This document shows, one piece after another, positions 10,706-23,511 of a stretch of DNA of 64,000 nt (positions are counted from its first letter, which is position 1; each line of letters opens with the position of its first letter). Under the pieces are notes generated by a model that was not told the DNA's origin, made no database searches, and saw only the letters and a program-made list of their open reading frames with translations. Origin of the DNA: Triticum aestivum (taxonomy: Eukaryota > Streptophyta > Magnoliopsida > Poales > Poaceae); the NCBI RefSeq assembly GCF_018294505.1, contig NC_057812.1, positions 59,875,789 to 59,939,788 of the forward strand. Reading direction: 5' to 3'. The position numbers were made by a program, and so were the translations under genes.

Positions 10706-10734
10706 TCCTACTTGGACTCTCGGTCCAAGTAGGA
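10706..10734. repeat. Perfect 12-bp-arm palindrome in Copia U3
   Basis: TCCTACTTGGAC, a 5-nt spacer, then GTCCAAGTAGGA. The sister LTR keeps it at 51990-52018 with one G/T mismatch. It may be a protein-binding palindrome or an RNA hairpin. Confidence 0.85.
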
Positions 10735-11928
10735 TTCGCCCGCCGTTTCCTATTCCAAGAAGGAGAAGGGGGAAAGAGAGGGAGGAGAAGAAGGAAAGGG
10801 CCCCCCAACCCTAGTCCAATTCGGATTGGGCTTGGGGGGGCTCCTCCTCTCTTCAACTAGGGCCCAATAAGGCCATATACCTCCGGGGGGGGGGGTCCGG
10901 TAACCTCCCGGTACATCGGTAAATGCCCGATCTCACCTGGAACCATTCAGATATCCAAATGTAGTCGTCCAATATATCGATCTTTTTGTCTCAGCCATTT
11001 TGAGACTCCTCATCATGTCCGTGATCATATTTGGGACTCTGAACTACCTTTGGTACATCAAAACACATAAACTCATAATACGATCGTCACTGAACGTTAA
11101 GCGTGCGACCCTATGGGTTCGAGAATTATGTAGACATGACCGAGACACGTCTCTGGTCAATAACCAATAGCGGAACCTGGATGCTCATATTGGTTCCTAC
11201 ATATTCTATGAAGATCTTTATCAGTCAAACCGCATAACGATATACGTTGTTCCCTTTGTCATCGGTATGTTACTTGCCCGAGATTTGATCGTTGGTATCT
11301 CAATACCTAGTTCAATCTCTTTACCGGCAAGTCTCTTTACTCGTTCCGTAATGCTACATCCTGTAACTAACTCATTAGTAACATTGTTTGCAAGGCTCAT
11401 AGTGATGTGCATTACCGGGAGGGCCCAGAGATACCTCTCCAATACACGGAGTGACAAATCCTAACCTTGATCTATGCCAACTCAACAAACACTATTGGAG
11501 ACACTTGTAGAGCATCTTCATAATCACCCAGTTACATTGTGACATTTGATGGCACACAAGGTGTTCCTCTGGTATTCGGGAGTTGCATAATCTCATAGTC
11601 TGAGGAACATGTATAAGTCATGAAGAAAGCAATAGCAGAAAAACTAAACGATCATTATGCTAAGCTAACAGATGGGTCTTGTCCATCACATCATTCTCTA
11701 ATGATGTGATCCCGTTCAATGACAATACATGTCTATGGCTAGGAAACTTAACCATCTTTCATTAACGAGCTAGTCAAGTAGAGGCATACTAGGGACACTC
11801 TATTTGTCTATGTATCCACACATGTACTAAGTTTCTGGTTAATACAATTGTAGCATGAATAATAAACATTTATCATGATATAAGGAAAATAACAAATTTA
11901 TTATTGCCTCTAGGGAATATTTCCTTCA

Positions 11929-14613
11929 GTCTCCCACTTGCACTAGAGTCAATAATCTAGATTACATATTAATGATTCTAACACCCATGGAGTCTTGGTG
12001 CTGATCATGTTTTTCTTGTGAGAGAGGCTTAGTCAACGGGTCTACAACATTCACATCCGTATGTATCTTGCACATCTCTATGTATCCCTCCTTGACTTGA
12101 TCGCTGATGGAATTGAAGCATCTCTTGATGTAATTGGTTCTCTAGTGAAATCTGGATTCCTTGGCCAAGGAAATTGCACCAGTATTGTCACAAAAGATTT
12201 TCATTGGACCCGATGCACTAGGTATGACACCTTGATCAGATATGAACTCTTTCATCCAGACTCCTTCATTTGTTGTTTCCGAAGCACTATCTATTCCGCT
12301 TCACACGTAGATCCTGCGACGATGCTCTGCTTGGAATTGCACCAACTAACAGCTCCACCATTCAATATAAATGTGTGTCTGGTTTGTGACTTAGAGCCAT
12401 CCGGATCAGTGTCAAAGCTTGCATCAACGTAACCGTTTACGACGAGCTCTTTGTCACCTCCATAAACGAGAAACATATCCTTAGTCCTTTTCAGGTATTT
12501 CAGGATGTTCTTGACCGTTGTCCAGTGATCCACTCATGGATTACTTTGGTACCTCCCTGCTAAACTAATAGCAAGGCACACATCAGGTTTGGTACACAAC
12601 ATTGCATACATGATGGAACCTATGGCCGAGACAGAGGGTTGACTTTCATTTTCTCTCTATCTTTTACACTGGTCGGGCATTGAGTCTGACTCAACTTTAC
12701 ACCTTGTAACATAGGAAAGAACCCTTTCTTTGACTGATCCATTTTGAACTTCTTCAAAACTTTATCAAGGTATGTGCTTTGTGAAAGTCCAATTAAGCGT
12801 CTTGATCTATCTGTATAGATCTTGATGCCCAATATATAAGCAGCTTCACCATGGTATTTAATTGAAAAATTCTTATTCAAGTATCCTTTTATGCTATTCA
12901 GAAATTCAGTATCATTTTCGATCAATAATATGTCATCCACATATAATATCAGAAATGCTACAGAGCTCCCACTCACTTTCTTGTAAATACAGTCTTCTCC
13001 AAAAGTCTGTATAAAACCATATGGTTTGATCAGACTATCAAAGCGTATATTCCAACTCCGAGAGGCTTGCACCAGTCCATTAATGGATCGCCGGAGCTTC
13101 CACACTTTGTTAGCACCTTTTGGATCGACAAAACCTTCTAGTTGCATCATATACAACTCTTCTTTAAGATATCCATTAAGGAATGCAGTTTTGACATCAA
13201 TTTGCCAAATTTCATAATCATAAAATGCGGCAATTGTTAACATGATTTGGACAGACTTAAGCATTGCTACGGGCGAGAAAGTCTTATCGAAGTCAACTCC
13301 TTGAACTTGTCTAAAACCGTTCGCAACAATTCAAGCTTTGTAGACAGTAACATTACCACGAGCGTCAGTCTTCTTCTTCAAGATCCATTTATTCTCTATG
13401 GCTTGCCGATCATAGGGCAAGTCAACCAAAGTCCACACTTTGTTCTCATACATGGATCCCATATCAGATTTCATGGCCTCAAGCCATTTCATGGAATCTG
13501 GGCTCATCATCATTTCCTCATAATTCGTAGGTTCGTCATGGTCAAGTTACATGACTTCCAGAACAGGATTACCGTACCACTCTAGTGCGGATCTTACTTT
13601 GGTTTACCTACGTGGTTCAGTAGTAACTTGATCCGAAGTTTCATGATGATAATCATTAGCTTCCTAACTAATTGATGTAGGAATCACTGGAACTAATTTC
13701 TCTGATGGACTAATTTCCAATTCGGGAGAAGGTACAATTACCTCATCATGTTCTACTTTCCTCCCACTCACTTCTTTCTAGAGAAACTGCTTCTCTAGAA
13801 AGGATCCATTCTGAGCAACGAATATCTTGCCTTCGGATCTGTGATAGAAGGTGTGCCCAACAATTTCCTTTGGGTATCCTATGAGGACACATTTCTCCGA
13901 TTTGTGTTCGAGCTTATCAGGTTGAAGCTTTTTCACATAAGCATCGCAGCCCCAAACTTTAAGAAACGACAACTTGGGTTTCTTGCCAAACCACACTTCA
14001 TATGGTGTCATCTCAACGGATTTAGATGCTGCCCTATTTAACGTGAATGCAGCTGTCTCCTAAGCATAACCCCTAAACGATAGCGGTAAATCAGTAAGAA
14101 ACATCATAGGTCACACCATATCTAATAAAGTGCGGTTACGATGTTCGGACACACCATTACGCTGTGGTGTTCCAGGTGGTGTGAGTTGCGAAACTATTCC
14201 GCATTGTTACAAATGAAGACCAAACTCATAACTCAAATATTCACCTCCATGATCAGATCGTAGAAACTTTATTTTCTTGTTACGATGATTTTCCACTTCA
14301 CTCTGAAATTCTTTGAACTTTTCAAATGTTTCAGACATATGTTTCATCAAGTAGACATACCCATATCTGCGCAAATCATGTGTGAAGGTCAGAAAATAAC
14401 GATACCCGCCGCGAGCATCAACACTCATTGGACCACATACATTAGTCTGTATTATTTCCAATAAGTCTGTTGCTCGCTCCATTGTTCCAGAGAACGGAGT
14501 CATAGTCATCTTGCCCATGAGGCACGGTTCGCTAGAATCAAGTGATTTATAATCAAGTAATTCCAAAAGCCCATCAACATGGAGGTTCTTCATGTGCTTT
14601 ACACCAATATGAC
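11929..14613 (-). pseudogene. Copia pol: integrase, reverse transcriptase and RNase H part, broken
   Basis: Reading leftward from 14613, the protein runs from the pre-integrase region (14593-14207, 'SEPCLMGKMTMTPFSG') through the integrase core (FLRSDHGGEYLSYEF) and its C-terminus (14011-13778, 'TPYEVWFGKKPKLSFLKVWG'). A low-conservation linker follows, then reverse transcriptase (13513-12620). The latter includes YDYEIWQIDVKTAFLNGYL and an intact YVDD catalytic motif. RNase H follows at 12533 to about 12000 (YVDASFDTDPDGSKSQT, SIVAGSTCEAE). Stops near 13331, 14041 and 12290 and several frameshifts separate these pieces. The first part of pre-integrase lies across the nest at 49065-49436. Confidence 0.88.
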
Positions 14614-16197
14614 TGATCGCTCTCTGACTATAGCGCCAAAAAGCTCCTGTCTGGTTGGACTACGTCGATATTTCCCCAAACAGGAAGGGATGATGCAGCA
14701 CAGCGACGGTAGGTATTTCCCTCAGTGAAGAAATCAAGGTTATCGAACCAGTAGGAGAACCAAGCAACACAGCATAAACAGCACCTGCACACAAATAACA
14801 ACACCTCGCAACCCGACGTGCTAAAGGGGTTGTCAATCCCTTTTGGGTAATGATGCCAGGAAATTGTAGTAGATTGAAATAATAGATCGCAAATAAAATA
14901 AAGTGCAGCAAAGTATTTTTGTATGTTTGGTTTAACAGATCTGAATAAAAATGCAAAGGAAAAGTAGGTCACAAGCAAATATAGGTTTCACTAGTGGCTT
15001 CTCTCAAGAAAAATAGGAAATGGTGGGTAAACAAATTACTGTTCGGCAATTGACAGAACCTAAAATAGTTATGACAATATCCAGGCAATGATCATTACAT
15101 AGGAATCACGTCCAAGATTAGTAGACCGACTCCTGTCTGCATCTACTACTATTACTTCACACATCGACCGCTATCCAGCATGCATCTAGTGTATTAAGTT
15201 CATGGAAAACAAAGTAATGCAATAAGAACGATGGCATGATGTAGACAAGATCTTTTTATCTATTGCGTAGATATATATCCCATCTTTTTATCCTTAGTAG
15301 CAATGATACATATGTGTCGGTTCCCTTTCTATCACTGGGATCAAGCACCGTAAGATCGAACCCACTACCGGGCACCTCTTCCCATTGCAAGATAAATAGA
15401 TCAAGTTGGCCAAACAAAACCAAAATATCGGAGAAGGAATACGAGGCTATAAGAGATCATGCACATAAGAGATCAAAGAAACTCAAATAACTTTCATGGA
15501 TATAAAAAGATATGACTGATCATAATCTCAAAGTTCAGCAGATGCCAACAAACACACCGCAAAAAGAGCTACATCATATGGATCTCCAAGAGACCATTGT
15601 ATTGAGAATCAAGAGAGAGAGAGAGAGAGAGATGAAGCCATCTAGCTACTAACAACGGACCCGAAGGTCTACAAAGAACTACTCACGCATCATCGGAGAG
15701 GTACCAATGGAGGTGATGAACCCCATCAGAGATGGTGTCTAGATTGGATCTGGTGGTTCTGGACTCTGCGGCGGCTGGATGAATACTTCATCGACTCCCC
15801 TAGGGTTTCTGGAATATTTCGGTATTTATAGAGCAAAGAGGCGGTCCGGGGGGCACCCGAGGTGGGCACAACCCACTAGGGCGCACCTAGGCCTCCTGGT
15901 GCACCCTGGTGGGTTCTCCCCTCCTCGGGACTCCCCCCAGGTGCTTCCAGGGCGCAACTTGTTCCTTTTGGTCCATAAAAAATCTACGTAAAGTTTCGTG
16001 GCATTTGGACTCCGTTTGATATTGATTTTCTAGGATGTAAAAAACATGGAAAAACAGGAACTGACACTTGGCACTATGTCAATAGGTTAGTATCAAAAAT
16101 GATATAAAATGACTACAACATGATTATAAAACATACAAGATTGATAACATAACAACATGGAACAATGAAAAATTATAGATACGTTGGAGACGTATCA
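14614..16197 (-). repeat. 3' LTR of the minus-strand Gypsy
   Basis: The LTR is 1584 bp. On the minus strand it starts TGATACGTCTCCAACGTATC at 16197 and ends at 14614. A TATA-like TATAAATACC lies near 15821-15830. The last 35 bp contain a TTTTTGGCGCTATAG block resembling a primer-binding site. A GA-dinucleotide run at about 15612-15631 is absent or much shorter in the sister LTR. Confidence 0.9.
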
Positions 16198-16212
16198 GCA
16201 TCCCCAGGCTTA
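16198..16212 (-). other. Polypurine tract of the minus-strand Gypsy
   Basis: The minus strand reads TAAGCCTGGGGATGC directly before the LTR start. It is equivalent to AAGCTTGGGGATGC at 45892-45905. Confidence 0.75.
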
Positions 16213-18425
16213 AATCCTATTCGTCCTCGAGTAGGTAAGTGATAAAAACAGAATTTTTGATGTGGAGTGTTGTTTAACATGTCATAACATATTCTTTTCT
16301 TTATAGCATGGACAATTGGACTTTTATGTGATTCAAAGCAATAGTCTAGTGTTGACATAATAATTAAGATACTCAAGCATATCAACAAGCAACCATGGCT
16401 TTCAAAATATCAATGCTAAAATAAGTTATCCCTACAAAATCATAGTGTCTTGTCATGCTCTGTCTTCTTAACACAAAGTATTTATCATGCACAACCCCTA
16501 TGGCAAGTCGAACAATTGGTTCGTACTTTTTAACGCGCTTTAGCTTTTTCAACTCTTACGCAATAAATGAGTGCAAGCCATGGATATAGCACTATGGGTG
16601 GAATAGAGTGCGATGATAGGGGTAAATATAGAGAAGACTAAAAATTAAGAAAGTCTCACATCGATGCGGCTAACCAACGGGATATGGAGATGCCCATCAA
16701 TCGATATCAACGTGAGGAGTAGGGATTGCCATGCAACGAATGCACTAAGAGCTATAAGTGTATGAAAGCTCAATATGAAAACTAAGTGGGTGTGTGCATC
16801 TATTCCTGTGACGAAAAAATCCCACTAGTATATGAAAGTGACAACATAGGAGACTCTCAATATGAAAAACATGGTGGTACTTTGAAGCACAAGTGTGGTA
16901 AAGGATACTAACAATGCCCCTTCTCTCTCTTTGTTTTTTTCTTTTCCTTTCTTTCTTTTTTTCTTTTTTTCTTTTTCTTTCTTTTTTTCCTTTTTTTCTT
17001 CTCTCATTGTAAGGAGTCTCATCCCGACTTGTGGGGGAATCATAGTCTCCATCATCCTTTCCTCAGTAGGTCACTGCTCTAAAAATGATGATCATCACAC
17101 TTCTATTTACTTATAACTCAAAAGAAACAAAAATTACAACTCGATACCTATGACAAAATATGACTCTATATGAATGCCTCTGGCAATGATCTAGCGTAAC
17201 ATGTATGAAAAATGATGAACGGTGGCTGAGCCACAAACACTATGTCAGCTATATGATCATGCAAAGCAATATGACAATAAATACTCAAGTCATCAAACGG
17301 AAGCGGTGGAAGTTGCAGGGCAATATATCTCGGAATGGCCATGGAAAAGCCATAATAGGTAGGTATGGTGGTTGTTTTGAGGAAGATATAATGAGGCTTA
17401 TGTGTGATAGAGCGTATCATATCACGGGTTTTGGATGCACCTGCGAAGTTTGCACCACGTCTCAATGTGAGAAAGGGCAATGCACGGTACCGTAGAGGCT
17501 AAAAAATTGCGAAAAGGTAAGAGTGTGCATAGTCCATGGACTCACATTAGTCATAAAGAACTTATACACTTATTGCAAAAGTTTATTAGCCCTCGAAGCA
17601 AAGCACTACTATGCATGCCCCTAGGGGGATAGCTTAGTAGGAAGAGACCATTGCTCGTCCCCCACCGCCACTCATAAGGAAGACAATCAAAAATAAACCA
17701 TGCTCCAACATCATAGCATAACGAGAGACTATACGTGCATGCTTCTGGAATCACAAACCTTAGCACCAATATTCCTACTAGAGCATAATTACTCATCAAC
17801 ATAACTCACATATCACATCATCATATCTCAAAACTATTACTAAGAATCAAGTTTATTTTGTCCAACGATCTTCATGACATTTTTCTTTTCTTTATGCCTC
17901 TTGGATATCTATCACTTTGGAACTAATTTTCATGTGTTGCTTTTCATAAGCTCAAACAAATATAAGTGAAGATCATGAGCATAATATTTATTTCTCTCAA
18001 AATAATTTAAGTGAAGCAAGAGAGAATTTCTTCAAAATTTTACTAACCCTCAAATAAATCTAAGTGAAGCAAGAGAGCATTTTTTCAAAAATACTAAGCA
18101 CACCATTTTCAAAAAGATATATGTGAAGCACTAGAGCAAGTCCTAGCTCATAAATGATTTAAGTGAAGCATAGAGAGCAATTCTAACAAGTCATGACATA
18201 ATTTTGGCTCTCTCAAATAGGTGTCTCTAGCAAGGATTGATGACTTAAAAAACAAAATAAAACAAGCAAATAATCATACCATACAAGATGCTCCAAGCAA
18301 AACACATATCATGTGACGAATAAAAATATAGTCTTGAGTAAAATACCGATAGTTGTTGGAAGAAAGCGGGGGTGCCACTCAGGGGTATCCCCAAGCTTAG
18401 TTGGTTTCTCATTTTTGGATAATAG

Positions 18426-18449
18426 CTTGGGATGCTGGGGCATCCCAAG
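18426..18449. repeat. Hairpin with AAGCTT/PPT-like arm in Gypsy 3' region
   Basis: CTTGGGATGC, a 4-nt loop, then GCATCCCAAG forms a perfect 10-bp stem, followed by CTTAGGCTCTT. Equivalent hairpins lie at 33329-33352 and 59737-59760. Confidence 0.85.
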
Positions 18450-19110
18450 CTTAGGCTCTTCCATCCTTCCTTAATCCATCATAATATAACCTCAAACTTG
18501 AAAACTTCAATCACACAAAACTCCACAAAACCTTCGTGAGTCTGTTAGTATAAGAATAATAAACCACTAATAGAAGTGATGTATCAAACCAATTCATATT
18601 TTGTTTTTGTATTATATCTATTGTATTACAACTTATCGATGACCAAAACTCATCAAAGAAAACCATAGAGCCATCAAAATAAGCACACAACACAAAGAAA
18701 ACAGAATCTGCCAAAACGGAACAGTCTGTATCAATTTGACTATTACGAATACTTCTATAACTCCATAAATTCTCAAAAATTAGGAAGACCTGAGAAATTT
18801 GTATATTAATCTACTGCAGGTGGAATGGGTATTTTATCTCTCTTTGATAAAATATGAAAATTAATTTCGTGAGCGTAAATGTTTCTGTCTTTTCAGCAAG
18901 ATCAAACAACTATCACCCAAGAAGATCCTAAAGGCTTTACTTGGCACAAACACTAATTAAAACATAAAAACACAATCATAACATTATCATAATTTTGCTA
19001 TCATACAAGAACAGGAAGCAAAAAGCAAAAATAAATTTTATTCATTGGGTTGCCTCCCAACAAGCGATATAGTTTTACGCCCTTAGCTAGGCATAAGATT
19101 TCAATGATGC

Positions 19111-19404
19111 TCACACAACAGATAATAATCGAAACACAAACAGAGCATCATGAAACATGTGATGAACACATTTAAGTCTAACATACTTCCTGTGCATAGG
19201 AATTTTATAGGAAACCAAATTATCAAGACAAGAAGCATCTAGCATATGCAAAGGAGAGGAATAAAACATTGACAATCTCAACACAATGAGAGGAAATTTA
19301 ATAACATGTAAATTTCTACAAACATATTGTCCTCTCTCATAATAATTATATGTAGGATCATAATCAAATTCAATAATATAACTATCATATAAAATTTTCT
19401 CTTT
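19111..19404 (-). pseudogene. C-terminal remnant of the uncharacterised Gypsy ORF
   Basis: The minus strand encodes a piece with YNYYERGQYV and KIPMHRKYVRLKC. The same spaced motifs (CNYYERG, MPMHMKRVRLR) occur at the C-terminus of the 352-codon ORF at 31400-32458. The reading continues at its N-terminal side into a Copia LTR inserted at 19415, so the gene is cut off. No known domain is visible. Confidence 0.6.
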
Positions 19405-19624
19405 ATGATCCACATGTTGGGTAACGCAGCAGAAAACAAAAAATTTCCGACCTACGCACCAGCCCAGGACCACTATGGAGACTGCATACAAGGTTTGATC
19501 TATTTCGTTACCGACTCATAGCGCAGCAGGAAGTAGAGTCGATGACGATCGGTGGTGCAGATCCCCGCAGCTAGGATTTACAACCTCCCAACCGCGAGGA
19601 TGTATACCCTCATCTGCTCCTCAG

Positions 19625-19752
19625 ACAGCCCTCCGGGAGGTGGTCGAACAGTCCCCCGGACGGTGTTGCGGACAGCCCTTCGGGAGGGCCTTCGAAACTC
19701 GGACGGTCACTCGGACAGCCCTTCGGGAGGCATTCTCGAACAGCCCCTCGGG
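19625..19752. repeat. Degenerate tandem CCCTTCGGG hairpin units
   Basis: Four copies of a CAGCCCTTCGGGAGG-like unit, with starts 28 to 46 bp apart, lie in the R/U5 part of the Copia LTR. Each contains a short CCC-TTC-GGG stem-loop. Confidence 0.7.
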
Positions 19753-22700
19753 CACTAAGATCGAAACTACGACCTGTCTACAGAGTTGCACACATTATAA
19801 CACCCTCAATGCGACTATATCTCCCACGTGTCGAGGCACGACTTAGAGCCATAATCGCATTGAAGGCATATGTCGCAAGTTAGGCAATCTTCACAACATC
19901 CCATGTAATATAAATAATAAAGGGGAGATAACATAGTTGGCTTACACTCGCCACGTCAATCAAGTACATAAATAACATTACATCATCCAAACACTCATGG
20001 CTCGACTACGGCGCCAAAATGAAAAGAGAACCCAACATGCGACACGGTCCCAATCACCCCCAACTGGGCACCACTACTGATCATCGGGAAAGGAAACATA
20101 GTAACGTTGAGAGTCTTCGTCGAACTCCCACTTGAGCTCATACGCGTCTCCTGGAGCGGAATCATCAGGCCCTGCATCTGGTGCAATAGTAATCTATGAG
20201 CCACATGGACTCAGCAATCTCGCACCCTCGCGATCAAGACTATTTAAGCTTATAGGTAAGGCAAGGTAAAAAATATGTGGAGCTGCAGCAAGCGACTAGC
20301 AAGTATGGTGGCTAACTTATTCGCAAAAGAGAGCGAGAAGAGGAGGCAAAGCGCGAGCAAGAAACTAGAGAGCAACCTGCGCAAACATTACTCCAACACC
20401 GTGTCCACTTCCCTGACTCCGCCGAGAAGAGGCCATCACGGTAACACACTCAGTTGATTCATTTTAAATTAATTTAAGGTTCAAGTTATCTACAACCGGA
20501 CATTAACAAATTCCCATCTGCCCATAACCGCGGGCACGGCTTTCGAAAGTTCAATCCCTGCAGGGGAGTCCCAACTTAGCCCATGACAAGCTGTCATAGT
20601 CAACAAAGGAATAGACCTCCTCCCAAGATGTTCCGATCAGACTCGGTATCTCGGTTCTTCAAGACATTTCGACAGGTTAAAACAAGACCAGCAACACCGC
20701 CCGAATGTGCCGACAAATCCCGATAGGAGCTGCACATATCTCTTTCTCAGGGCACACTCAGATTCTCTAAACTTCCGGTAGGCCAGCCCAGAGTTGCCCC
20801 TGGTAGCCACCGGCGGCTGACAGTTTGGACCAACACTCAGAGGAGCACTGGCCCGGGGGGGTTAAAATAAGATGACCCTTGAGTCTGCAGAACCCAAGGG
20901 AAGAAAAGGCTAGGTGGCGAATGGTAAAACCAATGTTGGGCATTGCTGGAAAAGCTTTAATCAAGGCGAACTATCAAGGGGTTCCCATTATAACCCAACC
21001 GAGTAAGGAACGCAAAATCCGGGAACATAACACCGATACGACGGAAACTAGGGCGGCAAGAGTGGAACAAAACACTAGGCGAGAGGCCGAGCCTTCCACC
21101 CTTTACCAAGTATATAGATGCATTAAGATAGCAAGATAATATAATGATATCCCAACAAGTAAATAAATGTTCCAACAAGGAACGGCCTCCAATCTTCACC
21201 TGCAACTAGCAATGCTATAAGAGGGGCTGAGCAAAGCGGTAACATAGCCAATCAACGGTTTGCTAGGACATGGTGGGTTAGAGGTTTGACATGGCAATTT
21301 GGGAGGCTTGAAAGCAAGTGGTAGGCATCATAGCATTGGCATAGTAAAAGAGCGAGCAAACTAGCATAGCAAAGATAGTAGTGATTTTGAGGGTATGATC
21401 ATCTTGCATGCACAGTTGTCAGAGTTGACTGGATCCTCGAAAGCAAACTCAACAGGCTCCTCGTTAGCGAACTCGTCTCCCGGCTCTACCCAAACAAGAC
21501 AAACAAGCAACAAGGACACAATCAACCACCTGCAAGACTCAAACAATATGATGCAAAGATGATATGCTATGCGGGATGCAAAATGCAAGATATGACAGGA
21601 AATGCATGAACCTGGCCTCAACTTGTAATTCCAAGTGTGCCACGGGAAAGATGAGATGGAATCGCTTGAAAACGATATAAAGAACGCTGGAATCGGAGTT
21701 ACGGTTTGGAAATGGCAAGCGATTCAAAAATGACACCGGTCTGCGATTTACAGCAAGTAGCCATCTAAATGCAATGAGATGAACATGCTACATCACCCAA
21801 ACATGACAAAAAGATACATGGCAGGGATGCATTCAAGATGCTTAACAAAAGTCTAGCACTGAGCTACGGCCAATTCATCCATTAACAGGTTCAAACAAGC
21901 ATGGCAAAAATGCAAATGGCAAACAGATCTCAGACTTAGTGAAATTAACACTTGTCTGGAATTTCAGATCAGGTAGCACTCTTCGGAGCAACAAAACTAC
22001 ATGCTACAGGACCTGAACATGGCAAAGTAAAGCATGGCATGGAGCTACTCAAAGATCTTAACAAAAGTCCCTTAGTGACCTTGAGCCAAAAGGGGGTCAG
22101 AAAATACAATTGCAAGCATGTGAACACAGCAAAAACATAATCAGTTTTCAGACTTGGTGAAAACTGGCACATGCTAAAACATAACTCAAGTAGGCATGTT
22201 TACGAGCTCGATGCACTCACTACGGTGCAAGTCATGACAAAAAAAGCATACATCCATCAAGAAGGCACAAAATGCAAGCTAGACATGGCAAGAACAATAG
22301 CATAGCATGCATGGATCAACTACAACATCATCGGCAAAATTGAAAACAAGTTGACAATCTGCCCAGATTCACAAAGTAGCAAAAGTAGCGCTCGATTGAC
22401 TCAAGCTCGGGTGCTCCATAATTGCAAACAAATACATGGATGGATAGAGCACTACAATATTAACAAAACATCCTTACTAATCATCCTCAAAAGAGGCATG
22501 GATCACTAGGAAACAACATGAACATATGGCATCATGAGATAAACAGCTCAAGGACTTAGTGGAATTGCTAAGTTCCTGAAAACAGAATTAGCAAGTGCAC
22601 CACTTTGCAAGCTTGCACTAGTCACCACACACATCACAAAAATACATGGGTTGCACCTCTGGAAAGATGACAAAACCCTTAACAAAACATATGTAGAACT

Positions 22701-22956
22701 CAGGGCATAACATGCACACATTAATCATGGCAAAAATGACAAAAAGCTAAACAGAGTAGCAGATCTGACAATTATCTCAAGTAGCCCTCTTCTAAACAGA
22801 GTAGCAGAACTCAGGGCATTTCGGGCATCAAGACGAACTCAAATAAAATGATGCAATGGAATGAAATGATGTACTCTCTCAGATGAACATTTTGATATGC
22901 TATATGCATGAACCGGAGTTGCGGATGCAAAGTTACGGGGCTATGAACATGAGCAT

Positions 22957-23480
22957 ATGGATCTGCAATTTCGGGACTTAGACGAAAATTCAACCTCGAG
23001 ATCTAAGGTTTGCACGGAAGCCGAGGCGGGATCGGTGCACTGTTCGCCGGTGGTCGCCAGGAAGAAGAAGCAGCGGCCGGCGAGAGGAGGTGGTGGCCGG
23101 ATCCGGTGGTCGGCGATCGGATCTGGCCGGGGCGGAGTCGGCGGCGGCGGCTGCGGTGGGGCGGCGCTGCGGAGGCGGCGGCTCGCGGTGGCACCGGGCG
23201 GAGGCGGCTGGAGGCGGCGGGCGGCTCCGGGCGGCGGAGGACGCCGGGCGGAGGTCGCCGGGGCTCGGGAGCTCCTCTCCCTGGAGCTTGGCGCGGAGGG
23301 GCAGAGGGGAACGGGCCCCGCGGGCCAGACGCGGGCCTCGCGGGCCGGCGGCGGCGGGAGGCGACGAAGTGGGCACGGCGCCACATGGCTCCGCGAGATT
23401 GGCCCAGGCGGATCGGGCGGACACGTCCGGCCGTCCGGATTTTGTCCGGCGGCTGGAGGAGGAGGGGGACTAGGGTTTGA
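22957..23480 (-). other. CpG-rich leader segment of the solo LTR
   Basis: This is about 520 bp of very GC- and CpG-rich sequence just downstream (minus strand) of the TATA box. Open frames of 120-184 codons exist in all phases on both strands, as expected from stop-poor GC-rich DNA. Their translations are R/G/P/A-rich with no domain, so I do not call a gene. Confidence 0.7.
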
Positions 23481-23501
23481 TCCAGAATTTTCGGGGAGGA
23501 C

Positions 23502-23511
23502 CTATATATAG
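23502..23511 (-). promoter_or_regulatory. TATA box of the solo LTR
   Basis: CTATATATAG is palindromic. The minus direction is chosen because the LTR start is at 24042 and the GC-rich leader lies at lower coordinates. Confidence 0.5.

Larger units (their letters stand above)
10263..11928 (-). repeat. 3' LTR of the split Copia element
   Basis: On the minus strand it begins TGAAGGAAATATTCCCTAGA at 11928, the usual start of Angela/BARE-type LTRs. It lacks the last 40 bp or so (the TTCCCCAACA end) at 10263. Immediately outside its start is GACTCTAGTGCAAGTGGGAG, the polypurine tract read on the minus strand. The sister LTR is at 51618-53200; it has lost about 115 bp near its outer end that this copy retains. 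Confidence 0.85.
16198..19414 (-). other. 3' internal region of the minus-strand Gypsy (non-coding)
   Basis: No conserved protein is encoded except the ORF tail at 19111-19404. The region holds landmarks shared with the other two large Gypsy copies. These are a CT-rich tract at 16919-17005 next to GGAGTCTCATCCCGACTTGT (17010-17029), degenerate repeats with core AAGTGAAGCA at about 17960-18175, and hairpins with AAGCTT at 18367-18449. GGTTGCCTCCCAACAAGCG at about 19050 marks the end of the coding part, as GGTTGCCTCTCAAGCGC does at 60422. Small open frames at 16825-17055 and 16895-17116 are low-complexity shadows. Confidence 0.7.

Noticed and set aside
16825..17116. Small Lys/Glu-rich or Phe/Ser-rich protein
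   Set aside because: These are translations of the purine/pyrimidine tract in the Gypsy 3' region. The tract, not the frame, is conserved.
17950..18190. CRISPR-like spaced repeats (AAGTGAAGCA units)
   Set aside because: Units are short and degenerate, spacing varies, the same array occurs in other Gypsy copies, and this is plant retrotransposon DNA.
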